Origin: Microbacteriaceae bacterium UBA1487
GTDB lineage: Bacteria; Actinomycetota; Actinomycetes; Actinomycetales; Microbacteriaceae
Direction: 5' to 3'
DNA: 64,000 bases
NCBI GenBank assembly: GCA_002325245.1
Contig: DCRR01000022.1
Location: 68,438-132,437, forward strand
The notes beneath the pieces are model-generated. The model had not been told where the DNA came from. It worked only from the letters and a program-made list of their open reading frames with translations, and searched no databases. Positions 57,769 through 64,000 of the stretch are shown in pieces. The translations under genes and the position numbers were made by a program. Positions within the stretch are counted from its first letter, which is position 1. Every line of letters starts with the position of its first letter.

Positions 57769-59319
57769 GTGTATCGTCCGCGCATCGTCGCCGCCACCGC
57801 CGTGGTGGCAGCCGTCGGCATGGTCTTGAGCGGATGCTCGCTCATCTCGCTGTTCGGCGGCGAGACCACCAGCGGGGGCAACGAGCCGACCGGTGAGGAC
57901 GTGGCGGCGGAGCTCGCGCAGTACTACACGCAGGAGCTGACCTGGTCGTACATCGACACCCGTGTCGATGAGACGCGCGTGACGGTGCCGCTGGACTGGA
58001 GCGACCCGGGCGGCGCCACGATCGAGATCGCCGTCTCGCGGCACAGCGCCCCCGGCACGCCGACCGGTTCGCTGCTGATCAACCCGGGCGGGCCCGGCGG
58101 CTCCGGCTTCGACTTCGTCGTCGATTCGGCCGCCTACGTCGTCACCAATGATGTGCTCGCCAGCTACGACGTCATCGGCTTCGACCCCCGCGGCGTCGGC
58201 AGCTCGACCCCCGTCGTCTGCTACACCGATCCCGCCGACCAGGACGAGCTGCTCTACGGCACCTACGACGTCGACTACGGCACGCCCGAGTGGATCGACG
58301 AGCTCACCGAGCGCGAGCTCGACTGGGCGAACGCGTGCCTGGAGAACACCGGCCCGCTGCTCGGGCACCTCGACGCCGCGAGCGTCGCGCGCGACATGGA
58401 TGTGATCCGCGCGCTGCTCGGCGACAGCACCCTCAACTACCTGGGCTACTCCTACGGCACCTATCTCGGTGCCGTGTACGCGGAGCTGTTCCCCGAGAAG
58501 GTCGGGCGAATGGTGCTCGACGGGGCCGTGGATCCGCAGGTGAGCGACCTCGAGGCGCTCGCCACCCAGATGGCCGGATTCGACAGCGCGCTGGCGTCCT
58601 ACATGGCGTGGTGCCTGTCCGAGAGCGACTGCCCGTTCACCGGCAGCGTCGACAACGGGCTGCTGCAGGTGCGCGACCTGCTCGACCGCATCGACGACCT
58701 CGAACTGGTCGCAAGCGACGGACGTCAGCTCGATTCCGCCACCGTCGGCACCGGCATCGCCTACACGCTGTACTCGGAGTGGAGCTGGCCGTCGCTGACC
58801 GGGATGTTCGCGGCGCTCGCCGTCGGCGATGCGGACCCCGCCTTCGACAACGCCGACGCCTACTACGGCCGCTACGGCGGGTGGTACGACGGCAACGGCA
58901 ACGAGGTCTACACCGCCGTCACCTGCAACGAGGGCGACCTCGGAACCGACGGGGTGACCCCCTTGGAGGGTGTCGAGATCATCGACGACCGGGCTCCGAT
59001 CCTCGGCCGCTACTTCGCCTACGACGACTACGCCGTGCTCGATGTCGCCTGCTCGAACTGGCCGGTGCCGGTTGCCGACCTGCCGACGTCGTTCGCCGCC
59101 AACGGGGCGCCGCCCATCCTCGTGATCGGCACGACCAACGACCCGGCGACCCCGTACGCCAACGCGGTCTCCCTCGCCGAGCAGCTGTCGAGCGGGGTGC
59201 TCATCAGCTACGAGGGGGAGGGGCACACGATCTACGCGCACGGTGTCTCCTGCATTGACGACACGGTGGATGCGTACCTGCTGCGCGACGAGGTCCCGGC
59301 TGCCGACCCGATGTGCTGA
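57769..59319 (+). CDS. Secreted tripeptidyl-aminopeptidase-like lipoprotein (alpha/beta hydrolase)
   Basis: 516 residues. Signal peptide with lipobox LSGC (Cys23). The mature protein has the oxyanion segment 'NPGGPGGSGFDF', nucleophile Ser228 in 'GYSYGTYLG', Asp458 in 'TTNDPATPY' and His486 in 'EGEGHTIYAHG', the S33 peptidase/TAP family triad, plus the TAP C-terminal domain with Cys residues. It probably trims peptides outside the cell. TAGGCT (57718-57723) is the likely -10 and GAGGAGG precedes the GTG. Confidence 0.9.
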   Translation: MYRPRIVAATAVVAAVGMVLSGCSLISLFGGETTSGGNEPTGEDVAAELAQYYTQELTWSYIDTRVDETRVTVPLDWSDPGGATIEIAVSRHSAPGTPTGSLLINPGGPGGSGFDFVVDSAAYVVTNDVLASYDVIGFDPRGVGSSTPVVCYTDPADQDELLYGTYDVDYGTPEWIDELTERELDWANACLENTGPLLGHLDAASVARDMDVIRALLGDSTLNYLGYSYGTYLGAVYAELFPEKVGRMVLDGAVDPQVSDLEALATQMAGFDSALASYMAWCLSESDCPFTGSVDNGLLQVRDLLDRIDDLELVASDGRQLDSATVGTGIAYTLYSEWSWPSLTGMFAALAVGDADPAFDNADAYYGRYGGWYDGNGNEVYTAVTCNEGDLGTDGVTPLEGVEIIDDRAPILGRYFAYDDYAVLDVACSNWPVPVADLPTSFAANGAPPILVIGTTNDPATPYANAVSLAEQLSSGVLISYEGEGHTIYAHGVSCIDDTVDAYLLRDEVPAADPMC

Positions 59320-59353
59320 GGCGCGCGGCGGTCTCGCCGCCGACCCTCTCCTC

Positions 59354-59451
59354 ACGAAATGCAGGAGTCGCGGAGGCTCTCCCCCGCGCGCAGGGGGAGG
59401 CGCGGCCCCGCCCACGCAGAATCTCCTGCATTTCGTCGAATGGCGGGGCCG
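59354..59451. repeat. Nested inverted repeats
   Basis: The 232-base gap between the TAP-like gene and the DUF6350 gene contains a perfect 14-bp inverted repeat, ACGAAATGCAGGAG (59354-59367) and CTCCTGCATTTCGT (59423-59436). Inside it is CTCCCCC/GGGGGAG (59379-59385/59393-59399). A 10-bp perfect pair, CGGCCCCGCC (59403-59412) and GGCGGGGCCG (59442-59451), straddles the right arm. The 14-bp and 10-bp stems exclude each other. No T-run and no ORF are seen. It looks like a REP-type element or a switchable RNA structure. Confidence 0.75.
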
Positions 59452-59551
59452 TGAGAGGTGGCGGGGCCGCGAGCGCGTGCGCGACGAGACGGCACGCGGG
59501 ATGCGCGCGAGGCGCCCCGGTCCGGCCGCGGCTCGGCGGTAGGGTCGCACC

Positions 59552-60769
59552 GTGAGCCGCCGCCTGACCGTCCTGTTCTCGATGTTCGAGGCGGCGCTCA
59601 CGGTCGCGGTCGGCATCGCGCTGCCGCTGGTTCCGCTCACGATCATGTGGGCGGGCTACTTCGGCTTCGGCGTCGACTGGCTCGTCTTCTGGCGCGGCGC
59701 TCTCGACGTGTGGCTGCTCGGGCATGGCGTCGACGTGACGTTCCGGCTCGACGAGGTGACCGCATCCGTGCTGGGCATCGCCGGAGCCGAGGTCGCCGTG
59801 CCGGTGACGATCTCGCTGCTCGGCGGTGCGCTCCTCACGGTGCTGCTGGCGGCGCGCGCCGGACATCGCATCGCCGAGGCGGGGCATCGGATGCTCGGCG
59901 CCCTCGGCGCGATCCTCGCCGTCGCGCTCCTGAGCTTCGGCCTCACAGCGGTGAGCCTGCACCCCGATGCGCGCCCCTCGCTCGTGCAGGCCGCGATCCT
60001 GCCGGCCCTGGTCTACGCCCTCGGTCTTGTGATCGGGATGCTCCGTGAGCGCGCCCGGCGCCGCCCGGCGCCCGAGGTGCGCTGGGTGGGGCGCATCGAC
60101 CCGAGCCTGCGCGCCGCGGCACTCGGCGCGGCCCGGGCGGGCCTCGGCGCGGCGGCTCTGACCCTCGCGGCCTCCGCCGTCGTGTTCGCCGCGGCGCTGC
60201 TGCTGCGCTACGCCGAGGTGATTCGCCTGTACGAGTCGCTGCACGGCGAGGTGCTGGGCGGCGCGGTCGTCACCGCCGCCGAGTTCGCGATCCTGCCGAA
60301 CCTCGTCATCTGGACAGCCAGTTGGCTGCTCGGGCCCGGCTTCGCGGTGGGCATGGGGTCGGCGGTCTCGCCGCTCGGAACCGTGCTCGGACCGGTCCCC
60401 GCGCTCCCGATTCTCGGAGCCATCCCGCCCGAGATCGGCGCGTTCGGCTACCTGGGACTGCTCGTGCCGGTCGTCGCCGCGTTCCTGGTCGGCGCCGCGG
60501 CGCGGCGGCGGATGCTCCGCGACGCGGCCGAGGATCGCGCGGCGCCCGTGCGCGGCGTGCTGTCGCTCACGACCACCGTGCTCGCCGCGGGAGTCCTCGG
60601 TGCGCTGGTCATGGCGGGGCTCGCTGCCGCCTCCGCCGGCGCGGCGGGCCCGGGGCGGCTTGCCGAGGTCGGCCCCGACGCGCTCACCGTCGGCCTTGTC
60701 GCGCTGATCGAGTTCACGGTCGCGATCGGGCTCGGCTTCCTCGTCGCCGATCGTCGCCGCCGCGGCTGA
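59552..60769 (+). CDS. DUF6350 multi-span membrane protein
   Basis: 405 residues with nine or ten hydrophobic segments separated by short Arg-rich loops. The pattern ('PLVPLTIMWAGYFGFGVDWLVFWRGALDVWLLGHGVDV', 'LPNLVIWTASWLLGPGFAVG') matches the actinobacterial DUF6350 family, commonly located before purN. Function unknown. GTG at 59552 is 6 bases after TAGGGT (59540-59545), leaderless pattern. Confidence 0.82.
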   Translation: MSRRLTVLFSMFEAALTVAVGIALPLVPLTIMWAGYFGFGVDWLVFWRGALDVWLLGHGVDVTFRLDEVTASVLGIAGAEVAVPVTISLLGGALLTVLLAARAGHRIAEAGHRMLGALGAILAVALLSFGLTAVSLHPDARPSLVQAAILPALVYALGLVIGMLRERARRRPAPEVRWVGRIDPSLRAAALGAARAGLGAAALTLAASAVVFAAALLLRYAEVIRLYESLHGEVLGGAVVTAAEFAILPNLVIWTASWLLGPGFAVGMGSAVSPLGTVLGPVPALPILGAIPPEIGAFGYLGLLVPVVAAFLVGAAARRRMLRDAAEDRAAPVRGVLSLTTTVLAAGVLGALVMAGLAAASAGAAGPGRLAEVGPDALTVGLVALIEFTVAIGLGFLVADRRRRG

Positions 60770-60806
60770 GGCGCCCCTGCTCTTCCACACCGGCGAGCGG
60801 GGACCG

Positions 60807-60834
60807 GGGAACCGGGCGCGGGGAACCGGGCGCG
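60807..60834. repeat. 14-base tandem duplication
   Basis: GGGAACCGGGCGCG occurs twice in a row (60807-60820 and 60821-60834), preceded by a partial copy. It lies in the 108-base gap before purN, upstream of its -10 box. Confidence 0.8.
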
Positions 60835-60877
60835 AGCTCGGAGCGATGTCGCACGCGCGCGCGAGTAGGCTGGGGGG

Positions 60878-61462
60878 GTGCTCCGCCTCGTCGTCCTCAT
60901 CTCGGGGGGCGGGTCCAACCTCCGGGCCCTGCTCGACGCCAGCGACGACGCCGAATTCCCGGCGCGGGTCGTCGCGATCGGCGCCGACCGCGACGCCGAC
61001 GGCCTCGAGCACGCCGAGCACTACGCGATCCCCAGCTTCGTCGTGCCGTTCCAGGCCTACGCCGACCGCGAGGCGTGGGGCGAGGCGCTCGTCGAGCAGA
61101 TCCGCCAATGGGATGCCGACCTGGTGATCCTCTCCGGCTTCATGCGCCTGCTGCCCGCGAGCGCGGTGCGCGAGCTGGCACCCAACCTGATCAACACGCA
61201 CCCGGCCTACCTGCCCGAGTTCCCCGGCGCGCACGCGGTGCGCGACGCGCTCGCCGCGGGGGCCACTCAGACCGGGGCGAGCGTCATCGTCGTCGACGAG
61301 GGTGTCGACTCCGGCCCCGTGATCGCGCAGGAGCGCGTGCCGATTCAGCCCGGCGACACGGAAGAGATCCTGCACAACCGCATCAAGCGGGTCGAACGCG
61401 AACTGCTGGTGCAGGTCGTGCTCGACATCGCCAACTCGCACATCGACCTCAAGGAACTGTGA
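60878..61462 (+). CDS. purN: Phosphoribosylglycinamide formyltransferase
   Basis: 194 residues. It uses 10-formyl-THF to make FGAR in purine synthesis. 'LVVLISGGGSNLRALLDA' binds the phosphate; 'LINTHPAYLPEFPGAHAVRDALAAGATQTGASVIVVDEGVDSGPVI' contains the catalytic Asn, His and Asp. GTG is 6 bases after TAGGCT (60866-60871). The stop overlaps purH (TGATG). Confidence 0.95.
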   Translation: MLRLVVLISGGGSNLRALLDASDDAEFPARVVAIGADRDADGLEHAEHYAIPSFVVPFQAYADREAWGEALVEQIRQWDADLVILSGFMRLLPASAVRELAPNLINTHPAYLPEFPGAHAVRDALAAGATQTGASVIVVDEGVDSGPVIAQERVPIQPGDTEEILHNRIKRVERELLVQVVLDIANSHIDLKEL

Positions 61463-63087
61463 TGTCCGGCCCCGCCATCGACCCCGCCGAGTACCGTGAC
61501 CGCGATGTCGTCCCCGTGAAACGCGCCCTCATCGCCGTGAGCGACAAGACGGGACTGGTGGAGCTCGCGACCGCGCTCGTCGAGGCGGGCGTCGAGATCG
61601 TGTCGACCGGCGGCACCTCGAAGGCGATCGCGGATGCGGGACTCCCCGTCACCCAGATCGGCGACGTCACCGGATTCCCGGAGCACCTCGACGGTCGCGT
61701 GCGCACCCTGCACCCCGCGGTGCACTCGGGCCTGCTCGCCGACCTGCGACTCGAGCGGCACGAGAAGGAGCTGGCCAGCTTCGGCATCGCCCCGTTCGAG
61801 CTGGTCGTGGTGAACCTGTACCCGTTCCGCGAGACGGTCGCCTCGGGTGCCGAGCCGAACGCCGTGGTCGAGCAGATCGACATCGGCGGCCCGGCGATGG
61901 TGCGCGCGAGCGCCAAGAACCACGCCAACGTCGCCGTCGTCACGAGCCCGGCCCGCTACGACTCCCTCGTCGAGGCGGTGCGCGCCGGCGGCACCACGCT
62001 GGCCACCCGCTTCGAGCTCGCCCGCGAGGCGTTCCGGCACACGGCCGACTACGACGCCGCCGTGGCTGCCTGGTTCGAGAGCACCGCGCTGCTGGCGGAG
62101 GCGGAGGCCGTCGCCGACGGCGCCGTGCCCGACGCGAGCGCCGCGATCGAGTTCGCGCCCACCTTCACTCTGTCGGCGGAGCGCGCGGCGACGCTGCGCT
62201 ACGGCGAGAACAGCCACCAGGCGGGCGCGCTCTACACGGTCGCGCACTCGGCGGGCATCGCCCAGGCGACCCAGCTCGGCGGCAAGGAGATGTCGTTCAA
62301 CAACTACGTGGATGCCGACGCCGCCCTGCGCGCCGCCTACGACCACGAGACGCCGACGGTTGCGATCATCAAGCATGCGAACCCGTGCGGCATCGCCACG
62401 GCGGAGACGATCGCCGAGGCGCACGCGCTCGCGCACGCCTGCGATCCGGTGTCGGCCTTCGGCGGCGTGATCGCCTCGAACCGACCGATCACCCGCGAGG
62501 CGGCCGAGTCGATCGCCCCGATCTTCACCGAGGTGATCGTCGCGCCCGGTTTCGAGGACGGCGCCCTGGAGGTGCTGCAGGCGAAGAAGAATCTGCGCCT
62601 GCTGCAGCTGCCGGCCGACTACCGCCGCGAGCCCGCCGAGCTGAAGCAGATCTCCGGCGGCCTGCTCGTGCAGGAGGTCGACGCTCACTTCGCGCCCGCG
62701 AGCGAGTGGACCCTCGCCGCCGGTCCCGCGGCCGATGAGGCGACGCTCGCCGACCTGGACTTCGCCTGGCGCGCCTGCCGCGCCGTGAAGAGCAACGGCA
62801 TCCTGCTGGCGACGAACGGCGCGAGCGTCGGCGTCGGCATGGGCCAGGTCAACCGGGTGGACTCCTGCAAGCTCGCCGTCGAGCGCGCCGGTGAGCGCGC
62901 CGCGGGCAGCGTGGCCGCCTCCGACGCGTTCTTCCCGTTCGCCGACGGTCCGCAGATCCTGCTCGACGCGGGCGTGCGCGCGATCGTGCAGCCGGGCGGC
63001 TCGGTGCGCGACGAGGAGACGATCGCGGCGGCGAACGCCGCGGGCGTGACCATGTACTTCACCGGCGAGCGGCACTTCTTCCACTAG
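61462..63087 (+). CDS. purH: Bifunctional AICAR formyltransferase/IMP cyclohydrolase
   Basis: 541 residues. It performs the last two steps to IMP. The IMP cyclohydrolase domain (about 15-215) begins 'KRALIAVSDKTGLVELA' with 'STGGTSKAI' and 'TLHPAVHSGLLAD'. The transformylase domain ends 'RPGGSVRDEE'-type sequence and 'MYFTGERHFFH'; 'KHANPCGIATAET' has the catalytic Lys-His. The ATG shares one base with the purN stop. IMP made here feeds GuaB and GuaA encoded in the same window. Confidence 0.96.
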   Translation: MSGPAIDPAEYRDRDVVPVKRALIAVSDKTGLVELATALVEAGVEIVSTGGTSKAIADAGLPVTQIGDVTGFPEHLDGRVRTLHPAVHSGLLADLRLERHEKELASFGIAPFELVVVNLYPFRETVASGAEPNAVVEQIDIGGPAMVRASAKNHANVAVVTSPARYDSLVEAVRAGGTTLATRFELAREAFRHTADYDAAVAAWFESTALLAEAEAVADGAVPDASAAIEFAPTFTLSAERAATLRYGENSHQAGALYTVAHSAGIAQATQLGGKEMSFNNYVDADAALRAAYDHETPTVAIIKHANPCGIATAETIAEAHALAHACDPVSAFGGVIASNRPITREAAESIAPIFTEVIVAPGFEDGALEVLQAKKNLRLLQLPADYRREPAELKQISGGLLVQEVDAHFAPASEWTLAAGPAADEATLADLDFAWRACRAVKSNGILLATNGASVGVGMGQVNRVDSCKLAVERAGERAAGSVAASDAFFPFADGPQILLDAGVRAIVQPGGSVRDEETIAAANAAGVTMYFTGERHFFH

Positions 63088-63103
63088 GCCGCACCACTTG
63101 CCC

Positions 63104-63126
63104 GGCGCGCATCGCGCGCCTACTCT
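63104..63126 (+). promoter_or_regulatory. Hairpin after purH and -10 box for the ABC exporter
   Basis: GGCGCGC (63104-63110) pairs with GCGCGCC (63114-63120). TACTCT (63121-63126) follows at once and fits a -10 box for the next gene, giving a leader of about 70 bases. Confidence 0.45.
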
Positions 63127-63200
63127 GGAAGGCTGCCCACCAGGGCTTCGACTTCCTCTCAGCTCCGTCGACGCTTCGGCGTTCCCAAAGGACCACTGCA

Positions 63201-64000
63201 ATGCCTTCTTCGTCCCCCGCGACGTCGCGCCCGCGCGGCACCGTCGCGACGCTGCTGCGTCTGGTGCCGTTCGTGCGCCCCGCCATTCCGCGGATCGGGC
63301 TCGGCGGCGCCGCCGCGCTGCTCGCCGGTGTGGTCGCGCTCGTGATCCCGGTCGTGCTGCAGGGGCTGGTCGACGGTCCGCTGGCGGCGGGGGATCCGGG
63401 GCTGATCTGGCCGGCCGCGCTCGCCGTGCTCGGCCTCGGCGTCCTCGAGGCCGTGTTCATCGCCCTGCGCCGCTGGTTCGTGCTGACCCCCGGCACCCAC
63501 GTCGAGGCGGCCATGCGCAACACGCTCTACGCACAGCTGCAGGATCTGCCGGTCGCGTTCCACGACCGCTGGCAGTCGGGTCAGCTGCTCTCGCGCGCGA
63601 TGAGCGACCTGGGGCACATCCGCCGCTGGCTGTCGTTCGGCCTGGTGCTGCTCGTCGTCAACGTGGTCACGATCGTGATCGGCTTCGGCGTGCTCATCTA
63701 CTGGAGCTGGATGCTCGGGGTGCTGTTCCTGGTGCTGTCGATCCCGCTCTGGATCACCGGCTACCTGTTCGAGCAGAAGTACTCGATCGTGGCGCGGCGC
63801 AGCCAGGATCAGCAGGGCGATCTGGCCACCGCGGTCGAGGAGAGCGTGCACGGCATCCGCGTGCTGAAGGCGTTCGGGCGCGGCAAGTACTCGCTCGAGA
63901 AGTTCACCCGGCAGGCGGAGGAGCTGCGCGGCACCGAGCTCGAGAAGGCCCGCGCGGTCGCCGGGATCTGGTTCTGGCTGCTGCTGGTGCCCGATGTCGC
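63201..64000 (+). CDS. ABC exporter (fused permease-ATPase), 5' part
   Basis: The first 266 residues of a longer gene cut by the window edge. After a Ser/Pro/Arg-rich head, hydrophobic segments at about 33-55, 70-88, 150-170 and 175-195 and the loop 'YAQLQDLPVAFHDRWQSGQLLSRAMSDLGHIRRWL' match the type IV (Msb-like) exporter membrane domain; 'AVEESVHGIRVLKAFGR' is its coupling helix region. The ATPase domain is expected outside the window. AAAGGA lies 9 bases before the ATG. Substrate unknown. Confidence 0.88.
   Translation, partial: MPSSSPATSRPRGTVATLLRLVPFVRPAIPRIGLGGAAALLAGVVALVIPVVLQGLVDGPLAAGDPGLIWPAALAVLGLGVLEAVFIALRRWFVLTPGTHVEAAMRNTLYAQLQDLPVAFHDRWQSGQLLSRAMSDLGHIRRWLSFGLVLLVVNVVTIVIGFGVLIYWSWMLGVLFLVLSIPLWITGYLFEQKYSIVARRSQDQQGDLATAVEESVHGIRVLKAFGRGKYSLEKFTRQAEELRGTELEKARAVAGIWFWLLLVPDV

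Noticed and set aside
54613..59646. Very long minus-strand open frame (about 1,670 codons) opposite dhaL, dhaM/ptsI and the TAP-like gene
   Set aside because: It is the antisense shadow of well-supported genes in GC-rich DNA; its translation is Arg/Gly/Asp/His-rich with no domain. The same holds for the 13.1-17.2 kb minus frame.

Overview
The window is high-GC DNA with almost no empty space, from an actinobacterium that is most likely a member of the Microbacteriaceae. This rests on the gene order (spc/alpha ribosomal operon without rpsD, rplM-rpsI-glmM, glmS-acpS-alr-tsaE-tsaB-rimI-tsaD), on family-typical proteins (long Ala/Lys/Pro N-terminus on L15, full-length EI fused to DhaM, DUF6350 beside purN) and on many TANNNT boxes 6-9 bases from start codons, the mark of leaderless actinobacterial mRNAs. 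I cannot name the genus. All functions are read from sequence motifs; nothing was searched.

Layout. 1-7.6 kb: end of the spc operon and the alpha operon (rplF' rplR rpsE rpmD rplO / secY adk / infA rpmJ / rpsM rpsK / rpoA rplQ). 7.6-12.6 kb: a two-domain acetyltransferase, truA, rplM-rpsI-glmM and an F420-type nitroreductase-fold protein. 12.6-21.3 kb: coaA diverges from the amino-sugar, cell-wall and t6A operon glmS-acpS-alr-tsaE-tsaB-rimI-tsaD, followed by a small membrane protein and a THUMP-like methyltransferase. 21.3-30.7 kb: groES behind two CIRCE operators, rarD, two LivK-type lipoproteins and, facing them, the livH-M-G-F transporter. Between these two transporter halves sits a GIY-YIG nuclease gene flanked by two six-unit arrays of about 35-base imperfect palindromes. 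30.7-41.3 kb: guaB, a PD-(D/E)XK/AbiEi-type gene bracketed by inverted repeats, guaB3, glpD, a KhtTU-like K+/H+ antiporter, SURF1, a DUF3817 protein and guaA. 41.3-49.1 kb: Bax inhibitor-1 homologue, membrane protein, glycerophosphodiester phosphodiesterase, pcrA, an MFS exporter divergent from a PadR regulator, and a DUF2236 protein. 49.2-57.7 kb: sucC-sucD, a small membrane protein, and an IclR regulator divergent from glpF-dhaK-dhaL-dhaM/ptsI. 57.8-64 kb: secreted tripeptidyl-aminopeptidase-like lipoprotein, DUF6350 protein, purN-purH and the start of an ABC exporter.

How it works together. Most genes serve growth: translation, secretion, purine synthesis (purN, purH, guaB, guaA), peptidoglycan precursors (glmM, glmS, alr) and t6A tRNA modification. 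Two catabolic modules stand out: uptake of a branched-chain-type amino-acid or amide substrate with two binding proteins, one behind a GlnR-like box, and glycerol/dihydroxyacetone use (glpF-dhaKLM plus the distant glpD).

The most unusual parts are the two nuclease genes each framed by palindromic repeats (25.5-26.4 kb and 32.2-33.4 kb), a structured leader before rpsM, nested inverted repeats at 59.35-59.45 kb, and very short divergent promoters.
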